DNA of 64,000 nucleotides from JACKCP01 sp034007295 (GTDB lineage Bacteria > Desulfobacterota > Desulfobacteria > Desulfobacterales > JACKCP01): the NCBI GenBank assembly GCA_034007295.1, contig JAVERC010000001.1:124001-188000 (forward strand), read 5' to 3'. Both the position numbers and the translations under genes were made by a program. The notes under the pieces were generated by a model. The model did no database searches. It saw nothing but the letters and a program-made list of their open reading frames with translations, and was not told where the DNA came from. This document shows, one piece after another, positions 16,255 to 25,181 of the stretch. The stretch's first letter is position 1, and each line of letters begins with the position of its first letter.

Positions 16255-17442
16255 ATGCTTTTAAATGTTAAGGAACCAAAGCCTTTAAATATGAAAGAAA
16301 TACTTTTTTTAACCAAGAAAAAAGGTGCATCAGACCTTCATCTTTATTGTAATATGCCGCCTGTATTCAGAATAAAGGGTGAGCTTTGTCAAATGAGCTG
16401 CGAGCCTTTGTCAAATGAAGACATAGTTTTGCTTCTTAATGATGTAATGACAAAAAGACATAAGGAAGTACTTGAAAGAAAAAAGTCTGTTGATTTTGCA
16501 ATAAGTTCTGTAACAGCAGGAAGATTTCGTTTTGCAGTTTATTATCAGCAGGGAGTTCTTTCTGTTGCAGCAAGGCTTTTGTCAGATAAGATTGCTGATC
16601 TTAAAAGCCTTGGACTTCCTGAAAGTGTTGCAAAATTTGCAGAGTTTAGAGATGGTCTTGTTCTTGTTACAGGTGTTACAGGTTCAGGTAAATCTACAAC
16701 CCTTGCTACAATAATTGATCTTATAAATAAAAATTATAAGAAAAATATAATTACTGTTGAAGACCCTGTTGAATATCTCCATGAAAATCATAATTCCATA
16801 ATTCATCAAAGGGAAGTTCATTCAGATGTTTTGTCCTTTGCAGATGCTTTAAGAGATTCTCTAAGAGCTGATCCAGATGTTATTCTAGTAGGTGAAATAA
16901 GAGACCTTGAAACAATGCGTACAGCTGTAATGGCTGCAGAAACAGGACATCTTGTATTTGCAACACTTCATTCAAAGGATGCTCTTTCATCTGTTAACAG
17001 GATGGTTGGAGCATTTCCAGCAGCAGAGCAGCCTCAGTTAAGACAGCAGCTTGCATCAACTTTAAGGGGAGTTTTATCACAAAGACTTATTCCAGATATT
17101 AATAATACAAAAAGGGTTCCAGCAGCAGAACTTATGTTTGTAAATCAGGCAATTTCAAACCTGATAAGGCAGGCAAAGGACGACATGATTTATTCTGCCA
17201 TAGAAACAGGTTTAAAAGAAAATATGCAGACAATGGAGCAGTCATTGATAAAGCTTTTGGAAGCAGGTGAAATTTCAAGGGAAACTGCAATTTCTTCTGC
17301 AAAAAACAGGATTATGATGGAAAAAAGACTTGAAAGAGCATGTTTTTGTCCAAAACAGGATGAATGTGTATTCAGGTCAGTTTGCAGAAAAAATCCAAAA
17401 AGTTCTAACTCTTTTAATTTAAAGGGAGTTTCCAATGCTTAA
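16255..17442 (+). CDS. PilT-like pilus ATPase with C-terminal Cys cluster
   Basis: 395 residues. Walker A GVTGSGKST (about 140-148), Asp-box TVEDPVEYLHEN, Walker B DPDVILVGEIRD (about 206-217) and His-box HLVFATLHSKDAL define a GspE-family motor of the PilT/PilU branch, normally powering retraction. After the usual end there is a tail with ACFCPKQDECVFRSVC (C-x-C-x5-C-x5-C), which I do not associate with PilT. ATG 16255 has GGGGG upstream; an alternative TTG at 16231 overlaps the secretin stop. Confidence 0.88.
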   Translation: MLLNVKEPKPLNMKEILFLTKKKGASDLHLYCNMPPVFRIKGELCQMSCEPLSNEDIVLLLNDVMTKRHKEVLERKKSVDFAISSVTAGRFRFAVYYQQGVLSVAARLLSDKIADLKSLGLPESVAKFAEFRDGLVLVTGVTGSGKSTTLATIIDLINKNYKKNIITVEDPVEYLHENHNSIIHQREVHSDVLSFADALRDSLRADPDVILVGEIRDLETMRTAVMAAETGHLVFATLHSKDALSSVNRMVGAFPAAEQPQLRQQLASTLRGVLSQRLIPDINNTKRVPAAELMFVNQAISNLIRQAKDDMIYSAIETGLKENMQTMEQSLIKLLEAGEISRETAISSAKNRIMMEKRLERACFCPKQDECVFRSVCRKNPKSSNSFNLKGVSNA

Positions 17443-19102
17443 AAGTTTGAAATCAGATCTTTTTGGTGAGTTTTTAATAAGCGAAAATATAATTACAAGG
17501 GAAAATCTTGCAAGGCTTTTGTCAGTACAAAAGGCAGTTCCTGAAAAAATTGGAATTCTTGCAGCAAGGGAAGGGCTTGCAACTGAAGAAGCTGTTTTAA
17601 ATGCTTTTTCAAAATATTCAAAAATTCCTGTTTATGAGGGTGATACAGATAATATTTCGCCTGAACTTATAAAAATTATTCCTGAAAAAATGGCAAGAAA
17701 GGCAAATGTTGTTCCTGTTGAAAGGGGAAAAAACAATGAGCTGCTTCTTGCATGTACAGGTTCTGTGCCAAAGGGAATAATGCAGAATTTTTCAAGAATT
17801 GCAAAAACAAAGGTTTCTCTTGTTTTAGTTTCGGATTTTACCTTAAAAAAAATGCAGCAGGCTGCATATGCAAAAAATTATGATACATCAATTAGTTTTA
17901 AAACAGAAAAAACAGCAGAAGAAGCACCAGAAAAAATAATTGAAGTTGTTGAAAAAATTATTTTAAGAGCTGTTACAGAAGGTGCTTCAGATATTCATTT
18001 TGAACCAGGTGCTGACGAGTTTTGTGTAAGATTTCGCAAAGACGGACTTTTGTTTCGTACCCAGTCACTTCCGTCTTCATATTCAAATAAAATTATTTCA
18101 AGAATTAAAGTTTTGTCTGATCTTGATATTGCAGAAAAAAGGATGCCTCAAGACGGTTCTTTTGTATTTATGCCTGAAATTTTAGATATCAGAATTGATG
18201 CCGTAAACCTAAGGGTTTCAATTCTTCCTGTTGTTTACGGTGAAAAGGCTGTTTTAAGGATTCTTCCTCCACATGATGAGGCAGTTCCCCTTGAAAATAT
18301 TGGAATGAAAGATGATATTTTAAAAAATTTTAAAAAGCTTTTAAGTCTTCCCCATGGCATTGTCCTTGTTACAGGACCTACAGGTTCCGGTAAATCAACA
18401 ACCCTTTATGGAAGCCTTAATGTTATTAGAAATGAAACCCTTAATATTACAACCCTTGAAGACCCTGTTGAACTTACAATGAGGGGGATTAATCAGACCC
18501 ATATTTCAGGAAGTGAAAAAATAAGCTTTGCCTCAGGATTAAGGTCAATACTCCGCCAGGACCCTGACGTTATAATGGTTGGTGAAATTAGGGATTCAGA
18601 TACTTTGCAGGTTTCACTTCGTGCTTCAATTACAGGACATCTTGTGCTTTCAACACTTCATACAAATGATGCACCTTCAACTTTTGGAAGACTTCTTGAT
18701 ATGGGAGCAGAACCTTTTTTAACTGCTGCATCTGTAAGAGGTATATTAGCACAGCGTCTTGTAAGGCTTTCATGTCCATTTTGCAGTGTTGAAGAACCAG
18801 TAACCAAAGAAGAACTTTCCATGCTTAAACTATCAAATATTAATGATGACTTCAGGGTAAAAAGAGGAAAAGGCTGCTTAAAATGCAGGAATAAAGGATA
18901 TCTTGGAAGAATAGGCCTTTTTGAGCTTTTAATGGTTGATGAAAAAATAAAGCAGCTGATTTTAAAAGGTGCTGACAGCTCAAAAATTTCAGAAGCAGGA
19001 TTTGAAAACGGATACAAAACCCTTGCAATGGACGGAATAGACAAGGTTAGAAAAGGCCTTACTACTCCAGAAGAAGTGTTAAGGGTTACAATGGAGGGAT
19101 AA
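17435..19102 (+). CDS. GspE/PilB-type assembly ATPase
   Basis: 555 residues. The N-terminal domain (1-150) is of the GspE_N/MshEN type. The motor has Walker A GPTGSGKST (about 313-321), Walker B DPDVIMVGEIRD (about 375-386), His-box HLVLSTLHTNDA, and a zinc-binding tetracysteine motif CPFC...CLKC near 446-484, typical of GspE and PilB. It drives pilus or pseudopilus assembly. The start overlaps the PilT-like gene by eight bases. Confidence 0.92.
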   Translation: MLKSLKSDLFGEFLISENIITRENLARLLSVQKAVPEKIGILAAREGLATEEAVLNAFSKYSKIPVYEGDTDNISPELIKIIPEKMARKANVVPVERGKNNELLLACTGSVPKGIMQNFSRIAKTKVSLVLVSDFTLKKMQQAAYAKNYDTSISFKTEKTAEEAPEKIIEVVEKIILRAVTEGASDIHFEPGADEFCVRFRKDGLLFRTQSLPSSYSNKIISRIKVLSDLDIAEKRMPQDGSFVFMPEILDIRIDAVNLRVSILPVVYGEKAVLRILPPHDEAVPLENIGMKDDILKNFKKLLSLPHGIVLVTGPTGSGKSTTLYGSLNVIRNETLNITTLEDPVELTMRGINQTHISGSEKISFASGLRSILRQDPDVIMVGEIRDSDTLQVSLRASITGHLVLSTLHTNDAPSTFGRLLDMGAEPFLTAASVRGILAQRLVRLSCPFCSVEEPVTKEELSMLKLSNINDDFRVKRGKGCLKCRNKGYLGRIGLFELLMVDEKIKQLILKGADSSKISEAGFENGYKTLAMDGIDKVRKGLTTPEEVLRVTMEG

Positions 19103-20296
19103 ATGCCTGAATTTACATGTATCTGTCTTAATACCGGCGGAAGAAAAGTAAAAATAAACATAAATGCAGTGTCTGAAACAGAAGCTGCCACAAATTTAAA
19201 GAGCAGGGGATTTACTGTAATTGAGGTAGAAATAAATTCAGCTTCAAATCCTTTTATTTTTTTATCAAGGGTTAAAAGAAAGGAAGTAATTTTATTTTTT
19301 ACCATGTTTGCAACCCTTTTAAAATCTGATGTTTCCATTTCAGAAGCTGTTGGAATTTTGGAAGATCAGGCCGAATCTTTAGCCATGAAAAAAATTTTGG
19401 GTAATTTGCGTGAAAGAATAGAGGCCGGAGGTTCTCTTAGCGAGGCAATGGAAGAAAATGAAAAAGTATTTACAAAAATGGGTGTAAATATGGTCAGAGC
19501 AGGCGAGCTTGGCGGAATTTTGGATGTTTCCCTTGAGCGTGTTGCAAAGCATCTTGCGGAAAGTGCAGCTTTAAGATTAAAAATGATTTTATCCCTTATG
19601 TATCCTTCAATTATTCTTGTTGTAGCTCTTGTTGTTGTAATTTTTCTTGTTGTTTTTGTAATTCCTAAATTTGCAACAATTCTTGGAAGCGGCAAACTTC
19701 CCCCAAATACCAAGTTTCTTCTTGATTCATCTGATTATCTTCAGAATAACTGGAAAAAAATTTTAATTGGTATTTCCGGATTTTTTTGTTTTGTTATTGT
19801 TCTTTTTAAAAATGAACAGACAAAACCATACATTGATAAATATGTTTTAAAGGTTCCGGTTATTGGTCCTGTTTTAAGATTTGGTGCAATTGTAAGATTT
19901 ACAAAAACAATGGCAGCTCTTCTTGGAAGCAGCATAAATCTTGTTGATGCATTAAAAGCCTCTGGTGAAACAATAGAAAACAGAGCTGTAAATTCAGTTA
20001 TAGAAAATATGACCACCAAGGTTTTATCCGGCGAATCTCTTTCTTCAGCTTTGGAAAACAATAAAATTTTTACTCCAATGACAAAAGCTCTAATTAAAAT
20101 CGGAGAACATTCAGGACTTATGGATCAATCTATGAATACAGCCGGAGAGCTTCACGAAAAAATGCTTGAAGATAAAATTGCTAAAATGAGTGCCATGATT
20201 GAACCAATGCTGATTATTGTTCTTGGGGTAATTGTCGGATATGTGGCCTGGGGTCTTATTTCAGGGATGCTTGCCATGTATACCGGTGCTGTATAA
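19103..20296 (+). CDS. GspF/PilC inner-membrane platform protein
   Basis: 397 residues with a short N-terminal domain (1-45) followed by two T2SSF domains, each with membrane segments (about 160-190, 222-238, 365-393). GGSLSEAMEEN and GESLSSALENN, with the paired VRAGELGGILD and IKIGEHSGLMD, mark the internal duplication of the family. It is the rotating platform acted on by the ATPases. It starts immediately after the GspE-like gene. Confidence 0.92.
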   Translation: MPEFTCICLNTGGRKVKININAVSETEAATNLKSRGFTVIEVEINSASNPFIFLSRVKRKEVILFFTMFATLLKSDVSISEAVGILEDQAESLAMKKILGNLRERIEAGGSLSEAMEENEKVFTKMGVNMVRAGELGGILDVSLERVAKHLAESAALRLKMILSLMYPSIILVVALVVVIFLVVFVIPKFATILGSGKLPPNTKFLLDSSDYLQNNWKKILIGISGFFCFVIVLFKNEQTKPYIDKYVLKVPVIGPVLRFGAIVRFTKTMAALLGSSINLVDALKASGETIENRAVNSVIENMTTKVLSGESLSSALENNKIFTPMTKALIKIGEHSGLMDQSMNTAGELHEKMLEDKIAKMSAMIEPMLIIVLGVIVGYVAWGLISGMLAMYTGAV

Positions 20297-20326
20297 ATTT
20301 TTTAAAATTTGAAAGGAATTACTTTA

Positions 20327-21169
20327 ATGAAAAAATTAATAGTTTTAATTGCTGCATCTTTAATTTTTTTTGGAGGATGCTCAAAAAAAAAGGATGAAAA
20401 CACAATTGTTTCGTTTAAGGACGGCACACTTTCTTTTGTTAATCTTATTGCACATTCAGAGGAAATGAAAAAAATAAAGGTTTTTTCCAAAAAAGATTTA
20501 GCTTTAGATGATGTTCTTGAACATGCTGTAAATATGGAAATGATAATTAAGGAAGGAATTGAAAAAAAACTTCACTTAAATCCTGAATTAAGAGCAAAAC
20601 TTCATATGCAGATGGCATCAGTTTTTCTTGAAGCATTAAAAAATGAACTTGTTCCTGAAATTAAAAGGGATTCAATTTCAGATAAAGAAGTAAAAGAATA
20701 TTACATGGCAAATAAAACATCCTATGACCAGCCGGATAAATACAGTTTTTATCTTATAAAATCACTTGACGGAGAGAATTTGGAAAAACTTGTTTCTCAA
20801 TTTGAAACAAATGAAATTACAATTGATATTGTTAAAAAAGACCATGAAACTGAGTTTAGGTCAAAATCAAATATTTTGTTTTTAGACCCTGTTTTAAAAG
20901 ATACTCTTGAAAAATCTGGCGAAAAAAAAATAAGCAGTCCAATTGATTATAAAAACAGCAGATATCTTGTTTACATAGATGAAATAATCAAGGGAAAGCC
21001 TTGTGATTTTGAAAAAAAGAAAGAGTACATAAGAAATGATGTTTTGTATTCAAAATACAAAAAAGCATGGCAAAATACCTATGAAAATTTAAGGGAAAAA
21101 TATGGTGTTGAAATTGATACTGCCTCATTTGAAAAATTAAAAAAGGAATTTGAGGAAAAAAAATCATGA
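20327..21169 (+). CDS. SurA/PrsA-like periplasmic lipoprotein
   Basis: 280 residues, lipobox FFGGC (Cys18). The helical N-terminal half (DDVLEHAVNMEMIIKEGIEKKL, then KEVKEYYMANKTSYDQPDKYSFYLI) resembles the chaperone part of SurA/PpiD-type peptidyl-prolyl isomerases. A recognisable parvulin active site is not visible, so chaperone activity is likelier than isomerase. Position in the operon suggests it assists secretin or pilin folding. ATG 20327 has AAAGGA upstream; in-frame TTG 20309 is rejected. Confidence 0.6.
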   Translation: MKKLIVLIAASLIFFGGCSKKKDENTIVSFKDGTLSFVNLIAHSEEMKKIKVFSKKDLALDDVLEHAVNMEMIIKEGIEKKLHLNPELRAKLHMQMASVFLEALKNELVPEIKRDSISDKEVKEYYMANKTSYDQPDKYSFYLIKSLDGENLEKLVSQFETNEITIDIVKKDHETEFRSKSNILFLDPVLKDTLEKSGEKKISSPIDYKNSRYLVYIDEIIKGKPCDFEKKKEYIRNDVLYSKYKKAWQNTYENLREKYGVEIDTASFEKLKKEFEEKKS

Positions 21170-21360
21170 AAAAAGTATTTTTTTTGATGTTTATTTTTCT
21201 TCTTGTTCACGCATCTGCATTTGCTCATTCAACAGCAGGAAGGATAAAAACAGATCTTAAAAAAACAAATCCAGGAATTGATGATTTTGCTTATTTTAGT
21301 GAGCCTTATGTTACTCATCATTTGTTTTTTGAGCAAACAAAAGACAGCAAAAAAAGATGA
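21166..21360 (+). pseudogene. N-terminal half of a split membrane protein
   Basis: 64 residues: a signal peptide (MKKVFFLMFIFLLVHASAFA) and a short segment ending shortly after YVTHHLFFEQ. The frame closes at a TGA just after a run of seven A (21349-21355). The next frame starts at the overlapping ATG and carries the rest, ending in a membrane segment. One extra A would fuse the two. Could be a real frameshift mutation, a sequencing error, a programmed shift, or two coupled genes. Confidence 0.5.
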
Positions 21361-21662
21361 GATTTTTTCTTAAGGAATTTAAAAATATAAGAATTGAAAA
21401 TAGAAAGGCTTTTATTGAGATTGTGGTTCTTGACATAAAAAATCATTCAACTTTTCCACATACCCTTGAATTTGAAAGGGATAAATCAGGCATCTGGTAT
21501 TTTAATTCATCAGATAATGAAAAGATCAAGGTTTTTACCTATGTTGCAAAGGGTTCATATTATTACAATAAATATATTTTACCTGTAAGTTCTATTGGTT
21601 TGCTGCTTTTTGCAGGGTTTTTTATTTTTATTAAATTTAAAAGAAAAAAACTGGAAAATTAA
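21357..21662 (+). CDS. C-terminal half of the split membrane protein
   Basis: 101 residues. It lacks its own signal peptide yet has a C-terminal membrane segment (PVSSIGLLLFAGFFIFI) followed by a basic KFKRKK tail, the layout of a protein whose N-terminal domain is periplasmic. That needs the signal peptide in the preceding frame, supporting one split gene. The soluble part (FKNIRIENRKAFIEIVVLDI) may be NTF2/SnoaL-like; this is only a resemblance. Confidence 0.5.
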   Translation: MRFFLKEFKNIRIENRKAFIEIVVLDIKNHSTFPHTLEFERDKSGIWYFNSSDNEKIKVFTYVAKGSYYYNKYILPVSSIGLLLFAGFFIFIKFKRKKLEN

Positions 21663-22043
21663 ATGGTTGAAATCATAAGAAAGCTTATATTTGCTGGAAT
21701 TGCAGCAGAACTTATTGCTGGAAACAGCGAAGAAATAGGAAAGCTTTTTGATGAAACTGTTGAATATTCAAGGATGATTGCAACATCAGGCGATCTTCGT
21801 TCTATTTCTCAGATGCTTGATTATCATTATTTGAAAAAAGGAAGGTATCCTGATGAAAAAATTTTTTCCCTGTGGTTTAAAAAAAATTTTAAGGAAAATA
21901 ATTTAAAGGAAAATTTAAAAGATCATTGGGGGAATCCTTATATTTATGAAACAAAGGATAATTTAAGGGGATATGTGCTTGTTTCAATGGGAGCTGATAA
22001 AATCTTTGGAACAAATGATGATCTTGTTGCAACAGGGCCTTGA
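21663..22043 (+). CDS. GspG-like protein without a prepilin leader
   Basis: 126 residues. The second half carries the GspG signature: a Tyr-rich helix (MLDYHYLKKGRYP), DHWGNPYIYE, then VLVSMGADKIFGTNDDLV, matching the GspG calcium-site region. The N-terminus (MVEIIRKLIFAGIAAELIAG) has a mildly hydrophobic helix but no G/FTLLE site, so it would not be processed as a pseudopilin. It follows the split gene with no gap. Confidence 0.65.
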   Translation: MVEIIRKLIFAGIAAELIAGNSEEIGKLFDETVEYSRMIATSGDLRSISQMLDYHYLKKGRYPDEKIFSLWFKKNFKENNLKENLKDHWGNPYIYETKDNLRGYVLVSMGADKIFGTNDDLVATGP

Positions 22044-22060
22044 ACAAAAAAGGGGGTAAG

Positions 22061-22516
22061 ATGAATCTTGGTGTTTTGTCACAGTCATTTGAAAAAACGT
22101 CTGAAAACAGTAAACAAGGGCTAAAACGAAAGTTTTTTGTAAATAGTAAAATTCAGTTTTCGCGTTTATTTAATCTTATTCTTTTTCAGATTATTTCATT
22201 TGCATCAATTCTTGTTACAGGATCATGGATTCTTTTTTTTAAAATTGACCAAAGAGTTACAATGCTTAAAGAGCCTTTGATTGTAAAAACAATGATAATA
22301 TTTCTTATAGTTTTGAATCTGGGTGTTTTTATCTGGTCTGTGCTTTTTTTAAGGTCTGTTGCAGGTCCTGTGAAAAAAATTCAGATAATTTTAAAAAATA
22401 TTGCAGACGGAAATGTTTTGGAAGAAGAAGTTAAATTCAGGAAAAATGATTTTTTTACAGAAATTCTTCCTGATTTGAATGCTGCTATTAAAAAAATTAA
22501 TTCATATAAAAAATAA
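22061..22516 (+). CDS. Two-TM protein with HAMP domain
   Basis: 151 residues. Two membrane segments (about 40-62 and 80-103) are followed by a HAMP-like linker (RSVAGPVKKIQIILKNIADG) and an acidic end. No kinase, GGDEF or methyl-accepting domain follows, so it is a stand-alone HAMP adaptor. ATG 22061 has a GGGGG site; the upstream TTG at 22040 is rejected. Last clear member of the pilus-like operon. Confidence 0.65.
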   Translation: MNLGVLSQSFEKTSENSKQGLKRKFFVNSKIQFSRLFNLILFQIISFASILVTGSWILFFKIDQRVTMLKEPLIVKTMIIFLIVLNLGVFIWSVLFLRSVAGPVKKIQIILKNIADGNVLEEEVKFRKNDFFTEILPDLNAAIKKINSYKK

Positions 22517-22544
22517 GAATCAGTAAAAAAATGGAGAAGAGAAA

Positions 22545-22760
22545 ATGGGAAGTGTTGTTAATTTGGTAAATAAAACTGAGCATGATGAAGTATTAGATAA
22601 AATTGTTGAATTGTACTGGGATTTATTTTGCCACAATGGATATGGTTCAATTAATATTTCCATGAGGTTTACAAAAAAAGACCAGAAAGAAATTGTTGTA
22701 GCATACGGAAAAGATTACAGATATCTGGCTTTTTTCCCTGAAGCACTTAAAGAAAATTGA
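22545..22760 (+). CDS. Small conserved-looking hypothetical protein
   Basis: 71 residues, soluble, with GGAGAAGAGAAA upstream of ATG. It reads as helix (EHDEVLDKIVELYWDLFCHNG) then two strands (SINISMRF, KEIVVAYGKDYRYLAFF), perhaps a small dimeric alpha-beta fold. I recognise no family. It may be the end of the operon, 28 bases after the HAMP gene. Confidence 0.55.
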   Translation: MGSVVNLVNKTEHDEVLDKIVELYWDLFCHNGYGSINISMRFTKKDQKEIVVAYGKDYRYLAFFPEALKEN

Positions 22761-22844
22761 TTTTTAGTGAATAAAATTTTGGAACAGTTCATGGAAGAAT
22801 AAACATAATTTTTAGAGATTCATATATTTTTTGTAAAAAATGTT

Positions 22845-22873
22845 TGATATATATAACATTATTGTATATATCT
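22845..22873 (+). promoter_or_regulatory. Probable promoter of the MoxR-VWA operon
   Basis: TTGATA, 17-base spacer, TATATC, about 31 bases upstream of the MoxR start codon. Confidence 0.5.
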
Positions 22874-22903
22874 TTTTAAAAAAATTTTAATGCAGGGAAT
22901 AAA

Positions 22904-23890
22904 ATGAAAGCTTTTGATTTAATAGAATCAGTAAAAATTATGTACAATGCAAAACAGCCTCTTTATATATGGGGGCCTCCAGGAGTTGGAAAAAGTTCTG
23001 TTGTAAAGCAGGCCGCAGATGATCTTGAAATCGGCCTTGTTGATTTAAGGGCAGTTTTACTTGATCCTGTAGATTTAAGAGGTCTTCCAAGAATTGATGA
23101 AAATTATAAAACATCATGGACTGTTCCTGATTTTCTTCCACAGGAAGGTAAAGGGATTTTGTTTCTTGATGAATTAAATTCAGCTCCGGTTCTTGTTCAG
23201 GCTGCATGTTATCAGCTTATTTTGGATAGAAAAATCGGGGACTATAATCTTCCTGAGGGCTGGGTTGTTGTTGCAGCAGGAAACAGGGAAACTGACCGTG
23301 CTGTTACAAACAGAATTTCTTCTGCTCTTGCAAACAGGTTTACTCATATTGAGTTTGAAGTAAATATTGAAGATTTTGTTAAGTGGGCAATTTTATCAGG
23401 CATAAGAAAAGAAGTAATTTCCTTTTTAAGATTTCGTCCAATGCTTTTAAATAATTTTGATCCTTCAAAAAACGAAAAAGCCTTTCCAACTCCAAGATCA
23501 TGGGAATTTGTATCTGAAATTTTAAACCAGAATCCGCCTTTAAAACTTCTTAATGAACTTTTAAGAGGAACAATAGGCGAGGGTGCTGCTGCTGAGTTTT
23601 CTGGATATCTTCGTGTTTTTGAAAATGTGCCAGATATTAATCATCTCATAAAAAAGAGAATTAAATGGATACCTCCACATGATGACCCAGGTTTATTGTA
23701 TGCTGTTTCACAGGTTGCGGCTTCAAAGGCTGAACTTTTTGAAATAAAAGAAATTATGGATTTTGCATGCTGCATGCCAAAGGAATTTGAAATTCTTACA
23801 ATGCGGGATTCAATTAAAAAAAATAATGCAATAGTTGAAACTGAATTTTTTTCAAACTGGGCAAAAGAAAATTCGGAGCTGTTTTTCTAA
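22904..23890 (+). CDS. MoxR-family AAA+ ATPase
   Basis: 328 residues. Walker A GPPGVGKSS (about 24-32), Walker B GILFLDELNSA (about 84-94), sensor AAGNRETD and an arginine-finger region ALANRFTHIEFEV give a MoxR/YehL-type AAA+ protein. Such ATPases act with VWA proteins as chaperones that insert cofactors or remodel complexes. Its VWA partner begins at the next base. Confidence 0.88.
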   Translation: MKAFDLIESVKIMYNAKQPLYIWGPPGVGKSSVVKQAADDLEIGLVDLRAVLLDPVDLRGLPRIDENYKTSWTVPDFLPQEGKGILFLDELNSAPVLVQAACYQLILDRKIGDYNLPEGWVVVAAGNRETDRAVTNRISSALANRFTHIEFEVNIEDFVKWAILSGIRKEVISFLRFRPMLLNNFDPSKNEKAFPTPRSWEFVSEILNQNPPLKLLNELLRGTIGEGAAAEFSGYLRVFENVPDINHLIKKRIKWIPPHDDPGLLYAVSQVAASKAELFEIKEIMDFACCMPKEFEILTMRDSIKKNNAIVETEFFSNWAKENSELFF

Positions 23891-25174
23891 ATGGATTCAA
23901 AACTTAAAATATTAAGGGCAAAAACAAGGCTTATATTAGATCATCCTTTTTTTGGGAATTTATGTTCAGGCCTTGTTTTTATGGAAGACAAGTCCTGCAA
24001 AGGTATGTGGACAGACGGAAAATACTGCGGATTTAATCCTTTTTATGTTGAATCTCTTCATTTTGACGAGCTTACAGGCCTTATGGGTCATATTGTTCTT
24101 CACAGAGGACTTTTACACCATAAAAGAATGAAAACAAGGGATAAAATTTTGTGGAATGCTGCATGTGATTACTCTGTAAACTGGATTCTTCTTGAATCCG
24201 GGTTCAAACTTCCAAAGGAAATCCTTGTTAGAGAAGATTTAAAAAATCTAGATGCTGAAAAAATTTATGAAATCCTTTTAAGAGAAAAAAACGAAAAAGA
24301 AGAAAAAGGAAAAGGCGAAAACAGCGATAAGGGTAACAGTGAAACAAACGAAACAGATGAATCATCCTATGACAATCTTTCTTTTTCAGAAAACAATGAA
24401 AATAATGAAAAAGAAGACGGAAAAGAAATGGAAGAAGATGAAAATTCTGATTCATCCGAAAATGAAAGCAATGCAGATAATATGCCTCAATTTACCGGAG
24501 AAGTCAGAGAACCTGAAAATAATGATAAAAACGACAATAATGACCATGATGATTATTTTGATATTCATTTAAAAGAACTTTTAAATTCAAGCCTTAGAGA
24601 AGGATCAGTTCCAGACAGCCTTAAAAGAATGGTTCAAAAATTTTTAAACCCAAAACTTGACTGGAAAAATCTTTTGGAAAGGTTTTTGAATACTTCTGCA
24701 AAATCAGATTACACCTGGATTCCTCCAAACAGGCGTTTTGTCCATTCCGGGCTTTATCTTCCTTCAATGAAAAGCAACTCAATAGAAGATATTGTTCTTG
24801 TAATGGATACTTCAGGAAGTATTACCGAAGGTGAACTTGAGATTTTCATATCAGAGCTTGGAGGTGCACTTACTGCCTTTGAAGGGGAAATTGTTGTAAT
24901 GGGCTGTGATGCACAAGTTAATTATGCAGAAAAGTTTAAAACTTCTGAGCTTCCTTTAAGGTTTCCTTTTGCAGGCGGTGGAGGAACTGATTTCAGGCCT
25001 CCGTTTAAATGGGCAGATGAGAATTTATCAAATATAAGGTGTCTTGTTTATTTTACAGATCTAAATTCTTCAAGATATCCGGATAAGCCTGATTATCCTG
25101 TTTTGTGGGTTACAAATAATGACAATATATTTAAAAAGCCTCCTTTTGGAGAAATAATTAATATTAACTATTGA
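23891..25174 (+). CDS. VWA-domain protein with degenerate DUF2201 metallopeptidase region
   Basis: 427 residues. The N-terminal 120 residues match the DUF2201 layout (FNPFYVESL...LTGLMGHIVLHRGLLHHKRM...WNAACDYSVN), but the expected HExxH reads HIVLH, so the catalytic Glu is missing. A highly acidic Glu/Asn/Asp linker covers about 130-225. The VWA-like domain starts at DIVLVMDTSGS with an intact D-x-S-x-S MIDAS. Working with the MoxR ATPase is expected from the many MoxR-VWA pairs. Cytoplasmic; target unknown. Confidence 0.82.
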   Translation: MDSKLKILRAKTRLILDHPFFGNLCSGLVFMEDKSCKGMWTDGKYCGFNPFYVESLHFDELTGLMGHIVLHRGLLHHKRMKTRDKILWNAACDYSVNWILLESGFKLPKEILVREDLKNLDAEKIYEILLREKNEKEEKGKGENSDKGNSETNETDESSYDNLSFSENNENNEKEDGKEMEEDENSDSSENESNADNMPQFTGEVREPENNDKNDNNDHDDYFDIHLKELLNSSLREGSVPDSLKRMVQKFLNPKLDWKNLLERFLNTSAKSDYTWIPPNRRFVHSGLYLPSMKSNSIEDIVLVMDTSGSITEGELEIFISELGGALTAFEGEIVVMGCDAQVNYAEKFKTSELPLRFPFAGGGGTDFRPPFKWADENLSNIRCLVYFTDLNSSRYPDKPDYPVLWVTNNDNIFKKPPFGEIININY

Positions 25175-25181
25175 GGTAAAA

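Noticed and set aside
21349..21360. Programmed -1 frameshift site
   Set aside because: The heptamer in the zero frame is C-AAA-AAA, not a standard slippery X-XXY-YYZ with good re-pairing, and no clear downstream pseudoknot was found; an indel is as likely.
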